A DNA stretch of 64,000 nt from Scleromatobacter sp039920745. GTDB taxonomy: Bacteria > Pseudomonadota > Gammaproteobacteria > Burkholderiales > Burkholderiaceae_C. Shown piece by piece: positions 19,302-27,135 of this stretch; within the stretch, counting starts at the first letter, position 1; each line of letters starts with the position of its first letter. The notes under the pieces are model-generated. The model made no database searches, was not told the DNA's origin, and saw nothing but the letters and a program-made list of their open reading frames with translations. Made by a program: the position numbers and the translations under genes. The stretch is taken from positions 1 through 64,000 of the forward strand of contig JBDSDD010000029.1 of NCBI GenBank assembly GCA_039920745.1, in the 5' to 3' direction.

Positions 19302-20737
19302 GTGAAGGTACGGCTTTGCAGTCGTTCGTGATGTGGGGCCCCGCCCGGGGTCGTTCCCGCGGCTTCGGCCTGCACGCGCTTCGCATGCTTGAGCCAGCGG
19401 CCTCGACGCCAGCGCTGCAGCATGTACAGGCCACGCAGCCATTCGTCGGCGGTCAGCGCGATCCACACGCCGATCAGCCCGAGCTGGAAATACGTGCCCA
19501 GCAGCCACGCACCGAACAGCATGATCCCCCACTGCGAGATCAGGCCGGCGATCAGCGGGAAGCGGCTGTCGCCGCTGGCGCGCAACGCGTTGATGATGAT
19601 CAGGTTGAAGCTGCGTCCGGGCTCCAGCAGCAGCCCGATCAGGATCAACGTGCGGCCCAGCGAGACGATCTGCGGGTCGCTCGTGAACACGCGCAACGCG
19701 TACGGCGCGAGCAGCGCGAACACGCACGCGACGCCCACCGTCACCATCAGGCCGAGCCGCATGTTGGCCAGGCATTGCTTGCGCGCCTCCTCGAAGCGCC
19801 CCGCGCCCACCAGGCGGCCGACGATGATCTCGTTGCCGATGCCGATCGACAGGCACGCCAACATCTCGATCGACGCGATCTGCATCGTGTACGCCTGCGT
19901 GGCCAACGTGCGCTCGCCCATGCGTGCGGTCAACGCCGTGATGATCGTGAACGACGCGAACCAGCTGATGTTCTCGAGCACCGCGGGCAAGCCCAGGCCC
20001 AGCAGCCGCCGCAGGTCGGCCAGGTGGATCGAGACCAGGTCGCGCGGACGCAGGCGCAGCCCGATGCGCGAGTTCACCAGCACCCACAGCGCGCTGCACG
20101 CCAGGAGCCGGCTGGTGGCGGCCGCGATCACGATGCCGATGACGCCCAGCGCGGGCAGGCCAGCGACGCCGAAGATCAGCACGAAGCTCAGGCCGGCGTT
20201 GACCACGTTCTGGGCCAGGATCACGACCATCACCTCGCGCGTATGGCCATGCGCGCGCAGCACCGCGCACAGCGCGTAGTTCATCGATTCGAGGAACAGC
20301 GTGCCGCCCATCCACTGCAGGAAGGGCAGCGCGAAGACCATCAACGGCGGCGTCAGCTGCACCCAGTGCAGCAGCGTCGGCGCGGTGAGCGCCAGCACGA
20401 GGCTGAACAGCGCGCCCAGCCACAGGTTGGTCGACACCGCGCCGCGCGCGAGCCGGCGCGCGCCGTCACGGTCGCCCAGGCCGAGGTGGTGCGTGGTGGC
20501 GATCGACGCGCCCACCGCCAGCACGTTGAATCCCAGCAGGAACATCACCAGCACCTGCCCGGCGCTGCCGAGCGCGGCCACCGCGTTGTCGCTGATGCGG
20601 CTGGCCATCAGTGTCGACACGATGCCGGTGAGCATGTGCAACGACTGCTCGGCGAAGATCGGCCACGCCAGGCGCAGCAGTCCGGGCTCGGGTGTCGCGG
20701 GATCGTGCGCGCCGGGCAACTGGGAGACGAAGGTCAT
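19298..20737 (-). CDS. MATE-family efflux transporter
   Basis: A 479-residue membrane protein with about twelve hydrophobic helices in two homologous halves, starting MTFVSQLPGAHDP. Typical MATE segments include RLAWPIFAEQSLHMLTGIV at the start and GIGNEIIVGRLVGAG in the second half. Such proteins exchange Na+ or H+ for organic cations. The coupling with galM (ATGA overlap) and the shared promoter with a sugar-acid dehydratase suggest a substrate linked to that sugar route, but this is inference. An in-frame upstream extension into the operator region was rejected. Confidence 0.9.
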   Translation of the reverse strand: MTFVSQLPGAHDPATPEPGLLRLAWPIFAEQSLHMLTGIVSTLMASRISDNAVAALGSAGQVLVMFLLGFNVLAVGASIATTHHLGLGDRDGARRLARGAVSTNLWLGALFSLVLALTAPTLLHWVQLTPPLMVFALPFLQWMGGTLFLESMNYALCAVLRAHGHTREVMVVILAQNVVNAGLSFVLIFGVAGLPALGVIGIVIAAATSRLLACSALWVLVNSRIGLRLRPRDLVSIHLADLRRLLGLGLPAVLENISWFASFTIITALTARMGERTLATQAYTMQIASIEMLACLSIGIGNEIIVGRLVGAGRFEEARKQCLANMRLGLMVTVGVACVFALLAPYALRVFTSDPQIVSLGRTLILIGLLLEPGRSFNLIIINALRASGDSRFPLIAGLISQWGIMLFGAWLLGTYFQLGLIGVWIALTADEWLRGLYMLQRWRRGRWLKHAKRVQAEAAGTTPGGAPHHERLQSRTFT

Positions 20738-20772
20738 TGACGAGCAGCCAGGCGGCGAGGGGCGATGCGTGA

Positions 20773-20804
20773 TCATAGTAATGAAATCGATTTCATCACT
20801 ATGA
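20773..20804. promoter_or_regulatory. Near-perfect 32-bp palindromic operator
   Basis: Positions 20773-20804 read as a palindrome with a single mismatched pair (20780/20797). The perfect core ATGAAATCGATTTCAT occupies 20781-20796. The core resembles TGAAA-N-TTTCA operators of the KdgR and LacI families. It lies 36-67 bp before the MATE start in an AT-rich island, so it probably controls the MATE-galM operon and perhaps the divergent gene. No LacI or IclR regulator is in the window. Confidence 0.65.
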
Positions 20805-20806
20805 AT

Positions 20807-20873
20807 ATAAGTATGACTATAAACGACGCGCCGGCTACACTCGAGCAAGCGTTCTATTTATAGTCATACTTAT
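20807..20873. promoter_or_regulatory. Paired 17-bp inverted operator arms, candidate GntR sites
   Basis: ATAAGTATGACTATAAA (20807-20823) and its exact reverse complement (20857-20873) are separated by 33 bp. Each arm contains the GT-N3-AC core (GTATGAC or GTCATAC) of FadR-subfamily GntR operators. The pair sits 16-82 bp before the dehydratase start, and the gene after that encodes a GntR/FCD regulator, so autoregulation with DNA looping is plausible (inference). Confidence 0.65.
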
Positions 20874-20888
20874 TTAGGAAATCGAGAC

Positions 20889-21821
20889 ATGACTTCGACC
20901 CGCCAGCCTGCACGCTACCAAGGTGTGTTCCCCGTGGTGCCGACGATCTTCGACGCACGCGGCGGCCTCGACCTCGCAGGCCAGAAGCGCTGCGTCGACT
21001 TCATGATCGACGCCGGCTCCAACGGCCTGTGCATCCTCGCCAACTTCTCCGAGCAGTTCGTGCTGGGCGACGACGAACGCGAGACGCTGACGCGCGCCAT
21101 CCTCGAGCACGTGGCCGGCCGGGTGCCGGTGATCGTCACGACCACGCACTTCTCCACCGACATCTGCCTGGCGCGCGGCCAGCGCGCGCAGGCGCAAGGC
21201 GCCGCGATGGTGATGGTGATGCCGCCGTACCACGGGGCCACGCTGCGCGTCGGCGAAAAGCAGATCCACCACTTCTACGGCCGACTCAGCGACGGCCTGA
21301 AGATCCCCATCATGATCCAGGACGCACCGATGGCGGGCACGCCGCTGCCGGCCGCGTTCCTCGCGCGCTTGGCACAGGACTTCGAGCAGGTGCGCTACTT
21401 CAAGATCGAGACTGCAGGCGCCGCCAACAAGCTGCGCGAGCTGATCGAGCTGGGCGGCGCCGCGATCGAGGGCCCGTGGGACGGCGAGGAGGCGATCACG
21501 CTGCTGGCCGACCTGGATGCCGGCGCCACCGGCGCGATGACCGGCGGCGGCTTTCCGGACGGCATCCGCCCCATCGTCGATGCCTACGCCGCCGGCCGGC
21601 GCGAGGAGGCCGTCGCCGCCTACGCGCGCTGGCTGCCGCTGATCAACTTCGAGAACCGGCAGGGCGGTTTCCTCACGGCCAAGGCCTTGATGAAGGCGGG
21701 CGGCATCATCGACTGCGATGCGCCGCGCTCGCCCTATCCGGCCATGAACGATGCGACGCGTGTCGGCCTGCTCGACGCCGCCCGCCGCCTCGACCCTCTG
21801 GTTTTCCGCTGGGGCCGGTGA
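20889..21821 (+). CDS. DapA-family dehydratase, probable L-2-keto-3-deoxyarabonate dehydratase
   Basis: A 310-residue class I aldolase-fold protein. The Schiff-base lysine is expected in VRYFKIET, and PIMIQDAPM and the catalytic Tyr region VMPPYHGAT are visible. The segment AGSNGLCILANFSEQF resembles what I remember of bacterial L-2-keto-3-deoxyarabonate dehydratases, which make alpha-ketoglutarate semialdehyde in the oxidative L-arabinose route. Other 2-keto-3-deoxy sugar-acid lyases of the same fold cannot be excluded. It is followed by a GntR regulator 47 nt downstream and is divergent from MATE-galM. Confidence 0.68.
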   Translation: MTSTRQPARYQGVFPVVPTIFDARGGLDLAGQKRCVDFMIDAGSNGLCILANFSEQFVLGDDERETLTRAILEHVAGRVPVIVTTTHFSTDICLARGQRAQAQGAAMVMVMPPYHGATLRVGEKQIHHFYGRLSDGLKIPIMIQDAPMAGTPLPAAFLARLAQDFEQVRYFKIETAGAANKLRELIELGGAAIEGPWDGEEAITLLADLDAGATGAMTGGGFPDGIRPIVDAYAAGRREEAVAAYARWLPLINFENRQGGFLTAKALMKAGGIIDCDAPRSPYPAMNDATRVGLLDAARRLDPLVFRWGR

Positions 21822-21868
21822 GCTCGACCGTGGTAGCTTCGCAGCCACGTCCCACTCATCCGAACGAC

Positions 21869-22615
21869 ATGTCGAGTCGCGCCGAGCAGTCCCCGTACCG
21901 TGCCAAGCCCGAGGGCAAGAGCATGCACGGCCGCATCGTGCGCGAACTGGGCCTGCGCATCCTGTCCGGCGACCTCGCGCCCGGCGACCGGCTGCCGGCC
22001 GAGCCCGAGCTGATCGAGAAGTACGAGGTGAGCCGCCCCGTGCTGCGCGAGGCGGTGCGCGTGCTCGTCGCCAAGGGCCTGGTGCTGTCGCGCCAGCGCG
22101 CGGGCGCGATCGTGCGGCCGCGCAACGAGTGGCACCTGCTCGACCCCGACGTGCTGTACTGGATGATCCAGACGCGACCGGCGCCCGAGTTCGTGCAGAC
22201 GCTGATGGGCATGCGCCGCGTGTTCGAGCCCGGCGCCGCGGCGCTGGCGGCGCGCTCGGCCAGCGACGAGCAACTGGACGGCATCGCGCAGGCCTACGAG
22301 GGCATGGCCGCTGCCACCAGCGCCGACGAGATGCTCGAGCCCGACCTCGCCTTCCATCGCCGCATCGCGGAGGCCACGGGCAACGACTTGATGGCCTACA
22401 TCGGCAACATGCTGTCGCTGGCGCTGCGCGAGTCGATCAAGCTCAGCAGCCGGTTGCCGAACACGCACGCGCTCTCACTGCCGCGGCACAAGGCGATCCT
22501 CACCGCGCTGCAACAGCGCGACGGCGCCGCGGCGCACCAGGCGACGGTGCTGCAGCTGGACGCGACGCAGCTCGACCTGTCTGCCGTGATCTCGACCGCG
22601 ATCGACCTGCACTAG
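21869..22615 (+). CDS. GntR-family (FadR/FCD) transcriptional regulator
   Basis: A 248-residue regulator: winged helix at residues about 20-85 (GDRLPAEPELIEKYEVSRPVLREAVRVL) and an all-helical FCD ligand domain with FHRRIAEATGND. FCD regulators bind small organic acids, often sugar acids. The gene follows the dehydratase and is the natural reader of the GT-N3-AC inverted sites at 20807-20873. The stop TAG lies in a CTAG (22612-22615) that is also the stop of the convergent lipoprotein gene. Confidence 0.9.
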   Translation: MSSRAEQSPYRAKPEGKSMHGRIVRELGLRILSGDLAPGDRLPAEPELIEKYEVSRPVLREAVRVLVAKGLVLSRQRAGAIVRPRNEWHLLDPDVLYWMIQTRPAPEFVQTLMGMRRVFEPGAAALAARSASDEQLDGIAQAYEGMAAATSADEMLEPDLAFHRRIAEATGNDLMAYIGNMLSLALRESIKLSSRLPNTHALSLPRHKAILTALQQRDGAAAHQATVLQLDATQLDLSAVISTAIDLH

Positions 22616-22866
22616 TTCGATTCGGGCGGCGTCACGGCGAATTGCTCGTCGAACGGCTGCAACGGCGGCATCGTGTCGGGTTGGTGCAATCGCGCTTCGG
22701 CGGCCTTGTCGGCGGCGGTCGAGACGAAACCGTTGGCGCCGGGCCTGGCGTGGCAACCGGCCATCAGCACCAGCATCAACGCGGAGGCCGCGGCGACAAT
22801 GAGCGTGCCGATGGTGACGAAGCCACCGCCGGGCGGGCGGGTCCGGATGAAACAGTTGTCCTGCAT
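22612..22866 (-). CDS. Small predicted lipoprotein
   Basis: An 84-residue protein. An N-terminal basic segment precedes a hydrophobic helix (VTIGTLIVAAASALMLVL) and a lipobox LMAGC. The rest is a short hydrophilic tail ending PPLQPFDEQFAVTPPESN. AGGGGA lies about 10 nt before the ATG. I do not recognise the family. The lipobox is preceded by about 30 residues including a Pro/Gly stretch, so processing is likely but not certain. It stands alone, convergent with the GntR gene. Confidence 0.6.
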   Translation of the reverse strand: MQDNCFIRTRPPGGGFVTIGTLIVAAASALMLVLMAGCHARPGANGFVSTAADKAAEARLHQPDTMPPLQPFDEQFAVTPPESN

Positions 22867-23017
22867 GATGAATCCCCTGATGCGGACATCTGGCGGCCCG
22901 CTGCGACCTTGATATTGATCTCTTGTTCGGCGCGGCACATCCCTCAGATTGAGGAAAGACGGATTTGAAACTGAAGCGTCACTGACTTCCTGCTCGTCCA
23001 TTGAAAGGCCCCTGCCC

Positions 23018-23773
23018 ATGAACTCGTCGAACAAGCTCGCTGTCGTCACCGGTGCCGGCAGCGGAATCGGCAAGGCCTGCGTGCTGGCGCTGGCCCGTGC
23101 CGGCTACGCCGTCGTGCTGGCCGGCCGGCGTGCCGATGCGTTGCAGGAGGTGGTCGAGGCCGCAGGGGGCGGCGCCAGGCTGCTCGCGGTGCCCACCGAC
23201 GTCACGCAGCCGGCGCAGGTCGACGCGCTGTTCGCCGCCACGCTGCAGCGCTTCGGCCGGGTCGACGTGCTGTTCAACAACGCGGGCATCAGCGCCAACG
23301 GCATCGCGTTCGAGGATCTCACCGTCGACACCTGGCGCGCGGTGGTCGACGTCAACCTGACCGGCATGTTCCTGTGCGCGCAGGGCGCGTTCCGCGCAAT
23401 GAAGGCGCAGTCGCCGCGCGGCGGCCGCATCATCAACAACGGGTCGATCTCGGCCCACGCGCCGCGCCCCGACTCGGCGCCCTACACGGCGACCAAGCAC
23501 GCGGTCACCGGGTTGACGAAGTCGATCTCGCTGGACGGTCGCGCCTGGGACATCGCCTGCGGCCAGATCGACATCGGCAACGCCGTCACCGAGATGGCGG
23601 CACGCATGGCCAAGGGCGTCAAGCAGGCCAACGGCGAAATCGCCGCCGAGGCGATGCTGGACGTCAGTCGCGTGGCCGACGCCGTGGTCCACATGGCCGA
23701 CCTGCCGCTGGAGGCCAACGTCCAGTTCATGACCATCATGGCGACCAAGATGCCCTTCGTCGGCCGCGGTTGA
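23018..23773 (+). CDS. Short-chain dehydrogenase/reductase
   Basis: A 251-residue classical SDR. The NAD(P)-binding TGAGSGIG is at residues 11-18, NNAGIS follows, the catalytic Ser lies in NNGSISAH and the Tyr-Lys pair in YTATK. The substrate is not evident. The late segment DIACGQIDIGNAVTEMA is typical of the unspecific SDR group in proteobacteria. The first Met with a conserved Rossmann start was used; an in-frame codon 23 residues upstream adds no recognisable sequence. The gene is probably monocistronic. Confidence 0.88.
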   Translation: MNSSNKLAVVTGAGSGIGKACVLALARAGYAVVLAGRRADALQEVVEAAGGGARLLAVPTDVTQPAQVDALFAATLQRFGRVDVLFNNAGISANGIAFEDLTVDTWRAVVDVNLTGMFLCAQGAFRAMKAQSPRGGRIINNGSISAHAPRPDSAPYTATKHAVTGLTKSISLDGRAWDIACGQIDIGNAVTEMAARMAKGVKQANGEIAAEAMLDVSRVADAVVHMADLPLEANVQFMTIMATKMPFVGRG

Positions 23774-23848
23774 GCGGTCGCTGCGGGCCGCTGTCAATCT
23801 GGCCGCCGTGCTGCCGATAACGAGACACGCGACCCTCTGACATCACCC

Positions 23849-25021
23849 TTGCTCCACGTCGACATCCTCTCGGCTTATTGCCTCTGCGGCGCCAGCGCGC
23901 TGGTCGCGGCGGGCCTGCTGCTGCTCGCCAAGGTGGACGACGCGAAGTTGGCGCGCGCCATCCGGGTGATGGTCGGCGGCTTCGTCGTGGTGGCCATCGG
24001 CCTGTTCCCGCTCGGCTTCATCGTGGACGACGGCGGCCCGCGTCACCCGTTGTTCCTGCTCGCCACGCTCGCTCTCCTGGGCGGTACCGCCTTGTTCGGC
24101 TGGGGCTTCGCCTTCCTGCGCGGCGCGCAGCCGCCCCGGGCCGCCCCCGTCCTGGTGGCACTCATGCTCGCGGCCGACGTGGTCGCGTGGACGCGGTCGC
24201 CGTTCGACTTCGAACTGGTCTTCAACGCCTTGGCGGTGACCATCGCGATCGCGATCACAGGCTCGCAATGGCGCGACGTGGGCCTGGGCGGCACCCGGGC
24301 CGAACGGGCGGTGACCGCCAGCCTGTTCGTCTACACCCTGGCGTGGGGGGTGCGTTTCGCCTTCACCGTCTCGAGCGACGGGTCGCGGTCGTTCTACGTC
24401 GCGCACCTGCCGTCCTGGTTGCTGCCCTGGATGGGACTGTTCTATGGCATGGTGCCCGTGATCGTCGCGGGCCTGACGCTGAACCTGGTCAACGAGCGCC
24501 TGTCCGACCGGTTGCGGGCGATGGCCGACACCGACGAACTCACCGGCACGCTGAGCCGCCGCGCGCTGCGCGAGCGGGCGCCCGGGCTGCGCCTGCGCCA
24601 CAGAGACCAGGGTCGCGCGGTGGCGGCGATCATGATCGACATCGACCACTTCAAGCGGGTCAACGACAGCCACGGCCACCTCGGCGGCGACGCCGTGCTC
24701 AAGCGTGCCGCGCAGCTCGTGTCGCAGAACCTGCGCAGCGATTCGGTGGTGACGCGCTACGGCGGCGAGGAGTTCGCCGTGCTGCTGCCAGTGCTGGGCC
24801 TGGACGAAGCCCGTGCCGTGGCGGAGCGCCTGCGCAAGGCCTTCGAGGCCGAGGTCGTCGAATTCGAAGGCGCCCGCATCGGCGTGACCATCAGCGTGGG
24901 CCTGGCGCTGATGACACCCGACGAACTGCTCGAAGACGCGCTCAAGCGGGCCGACGAGGCGCTCTACCGCGCCAAGAACGGCGGCCGCAACCGCATCGAC
25001 GTGGCACTCGAAGCGGCCTGA
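23849..25021 (+). CDS. Membrane diguanylate cyclase (GGDEF)
   Basis: A 390-residue protein with about six N-terminal membrane helices (residues 1-210) and a C-terminal GGDEF domain with GGEEF at 305-309 and IDIDHFKRVNDSHGH. It should make cyclic di-GMP. The inhibitory-site motif normally spaced as RxxD before GGDEF is shifted (NLRSDSVVTRYGGEEF), so product inhibition may be lost. The start is a TTG at 23849-23851, without an obvious ribosome-binding site. No in-frame ATG precedes the first helix, so the start is uncertain. Confidence 0.85.
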   Translation: MLHVDILSAYCLCGASALVAAGLLLLAKVDDAKLARAIRVMVGGFVVVAIGLFPLGFIVDDGGPRHPLFLLATLALLGGTALFGWGFAFLRGAQPPRAAPVLVALMLAADVVAWTRSPFDFELVFNALAVTIAIAITGSQWRDVGLGGTRAERAVTASLFVYTLAWGVRFAFTVSSDGSRSFYVAHLPSWLLPWMGLFYGMVPVIVAGLTLNLVNERLSDRLRAMADTDELTGTLSRRALRERAPGLRLRHRDQGRAVAAIMIDIDHFKRVNDSHGHLGGDAVLKRAAQLVSQNLRSDSVVTRYGGEEFAVLLPVLGLDEARAVAERLRKAFEAEVVEFEGARIGVTISVGLALMTPDELLEDALKRADEALYRAKNGGRNRIDVALEAA

Positions 25022-25028
25022 GCGGGTC

Positions 25029-25820
25029 TCAGTCGCGCGGCTTCAAGGCACCGGCTGGCAGCCAGGTCAGCCCGGCGTCGGTGCGCCCCGATGGCTTGTA
25101 CTCGCAGCCGATCCAGCCGGTGTAGCCCAGGCGCTCCAATTCGGCGAACAGGAACTCGAAACGGATCTCGCCGGTGCCCGGCTCGTGACGCCCGGGGTTG
25201 TCGGCCACCTGCACGTGCGCGATGCGCGGCAGGTAGCTCGCCAGCGTCGCGGCGAGCTCGCCCTCCATGCGCTGCGCGTGGTACGCGTCGTACTGCAGGT
25301 ACGCGTTCGCCTCGCCGACCTCGTCCAGCAAGGCCACGGCCTGCGGCGTGCGGTTGACGAAGAAGCCGGGCATGTCGAAGGTGTTGATCGGCTCGAGCAG
25401 CAGCCTCAGCCCCTCGCCTGCGAAGACGCGCGCGGCGAAGCGCAAGTTGTCGACCAGCGTGGTGCGCAGCGCGGCCGCATCCGCGCCGGCGGGCGCGAGG
25501 CCGGCCAGGCAGTTGACCTGCGTCACGCCCATTGCCTGCGCGTAGGCGATCGCGCGCGGCACGCCCGCGCGGAACTCCGCCACGCGATGCGGCAGGCACG
25601 CGAGACCGCGGTCACCGGCAGCCCAGTCGCCCGGCGACAGGTTGTGCAGCACCATGGCCAGGCCCAGGTCGTCCAGGCGCGCGCGGATCTCGGCGGCCGG
25701 CGCCTCGTACGGGAACTGGCATTCGACGGCGGCGAAGCCGGCGCGCGCCGCGAGCGCGAAGCGGTCCAGGAAAGGCGCCTCGGTGAACAGCATCGAGACG
25801 TTGGCGGCAAAGCGCAGCAT
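25029..25820 (-). CDS. hyi: Hydroxypyruvate isomerase
   Basis: A 263-residue TIM-barrel enzyme of the AP-endonuclease-2-like sugar isomerase family. MLRFAANVSMLFTEAPFLDRF at the start, EPINTFDMPGFF with the metal-binding Glu, and VQVADNPGRHEPGTGE are the hydroxypyruvate isomerase (Hyi/OtnI) signatures. It interconverts hydroxypyruvate and tartronate semialdehyde, a step in glyoxylate use downstream of allantoin breakdown, which fits the purine genes 12 kb away. It is a single gene, convergent with the GGDEF gene (7 bp apart). Confidence 0.88.
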   Translation of the reverse strand: MLRFAANVSMLFTEAPFLDRFALAARAGFAAVECQFPYEAPAAEIRARLDDLGLAMVLHNLSPGDWAAGDRGLACLPHRVAEFRAGVPRAIAYAQAMGVTQVNCLAGLAPAGADAAALRTTLVDNLRFAARVFAGEGLRLLLEPINTFDMPGFFVNRTPQAVALLDEVGEANAYLQYDAYHAQRMEGELAATLASYLPRIAHVQVADNPGRHEPGTGEIRFEFLFAELERLGYTGWIGCEYKPSGRTDAGLTWLPAGALKPRD

Positions 25821-25947
25821 GGGCGTTCCCTGCGGACAGCGGTGAAGAGGGCCGACGCCGATTCTCGCGCGCAGCGCCCGGCGTGCGGTTTTGCCGGAAT
25901 CGGCGGGGGCGCAACGCGACCGTTGCTGGACGGAAATACAGGGGGCC

Positions 25948-25953
25948 TAGAAT
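25948..25953 (+). promoter_or_regulatory. Possible -10 element for rdgC
   Basis: TAGAAT lies 37 nt before the rdgC start codon. A poor -35 (TTGCTG at 25923) is 19 bp upstream. The position is suitable but the match is weak. Confidence 0.3.
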
Positions 25954-25990
25954 CGCGCCCCTTCGCCTCACCTTTTTCTCGGCCGCGCAC

Positions 25991-27016
25991 ATGTTCAAGA
26001 ACGTCATCGTCTACCGCATCGATCAATGGGAACAGCCGCCGATGGCGGAACTGGAGACGCGGCTGGACGCGGCGCGCTTCGTCGAGTGCGGGGCCTCGCA
26101 GCCGGAGTCCTCGGGCTGGGTCGAGCCGCGCGGCGAGAAGCACGGGCCGCTGGTGGAGAACGTCGGCGGCCAGTGGATCCTCAAGCTGTGCACCGAGACC
26201 AAGGCCGTGCCCGGCGGCGCCGTCAAGACGCAGCTGGAGTCGCGCCTCGACAAGATCGAGCAGGAGACCGGCCGGCGTCCCAAGGGCAAGCACGCCAAGG
26301 AGCTCAAGGAAGAGATCGTCCACGAGCTGCTGCCGCGCGCGTTCCCCAAGCGCGGCACGACGCCGATCTGGATCGACCTCGAGGCCAGGCTGGTGATGAT
26401 CGGCGCCGGCAGCGCGAAGCGTGCCGACAAGATCATCACGCTGCTCACCGAACTGCTCTCGGGCGGCATCCGCCTCGACCTCGTGCAGACGCAGCTGTCG
26501 GCGTCCACCGCGATGGCCGAATGGCTGTCGTCCAAGGAGGCGCCCGCGGGCTTCACGATCGACCGCGAGTGCGAGCTCAAGCAGCCCGACAGCGAGAAGG
26601 CGCTGGTGCGTTACGCGCGCCACACGCTCGACATCGACGAGGTGGGCGAGCACATCAAGCAAGGCAAGCTGCCCACGCAGCTCGCGCTGACGTGGGACGG
26701 CCGCGTGTCGTTCGTGCTCACCGAGCAGTTCGCCATCAAGAAGATCAAGCTGCTCGACGTCGTGCTCGAAGGCAAGGAGTCTTCAGGCAAGGGCGACAAC
26801 GGCTTCGACGCCGACGTGGCGATCTCCACCGGCGAACTCGGCAAGCTGATCCCCGACCTCGTCGACGCCCTCGGCGGCCCGCTCAAGCTGGGTGAGGCCG
26901 GCACGTCCACCACCGACAAGGTGATCGCCGCGCTGACGGGCCAGACGGCCGCGATGGGCAGCCCAGCGTCGCCGTACGCGCCGGTCAACGCCGAGGACGC
27001 CTCGGCGCCGTTCTGA
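25991..27016 (+). CDS. rdgC: Recombination-associated protein RdgC
   Basis: A 341-residue protein beginning MFKNVIVYRI. RdgC forms a ring-shaped dimer around DNA and limits RecA loading. Family sequence is visible along the whole length, for example RRPKGKHAKELKEEIVHELLPRAF, TTPIWID and LPTQLALTW. Length is slightly above the E. coli protein because of a C-terminal tail after TGQTAAM. It is monocistronic, with a 170-bp upstream region shared with divergent hyi. Confidence 0.93.
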   Translation: MFKNVIVYRIDQWEQPPMAELETRLDAARFVECGASQPESSGWVEPRGEKHGPLVENVGGQWILKLCTETKAVPGGAVKTQLESRLDKIEQETGRRPKGKHAKELKEEIVHELLPRAFPKRGTTPIWIDLEARLVMIGAGSAKRADKIITLLTELLSGGIRLDLVQTQLSASTAMAEWLSSKEAPAGFTIDRECELKQPDSEKALVRYARHTLDIDEVGEHIKQGKLPTQLALTWDGRVSFVLTEQFAIKKIKLLDVVLEGKESSGKGDNGFDADVAISTGELGKLIPDLVDALGGPLKLGEAGTSTTDKVIAALTGQTAAMGSPASPYAPVNAEDASAPF

Positions 27017-27135
27017 CGCCGGCGGTCGACGCGTTGCTCGCCAAGGTGCCCTTCGCGTGGACGCAGTGATGCCCCGGCGCGGGCGCCTGGTTTGCATCCG
27101 TGGCTAGACTGGGCTCAAGCCAACCCGAGACCGCC

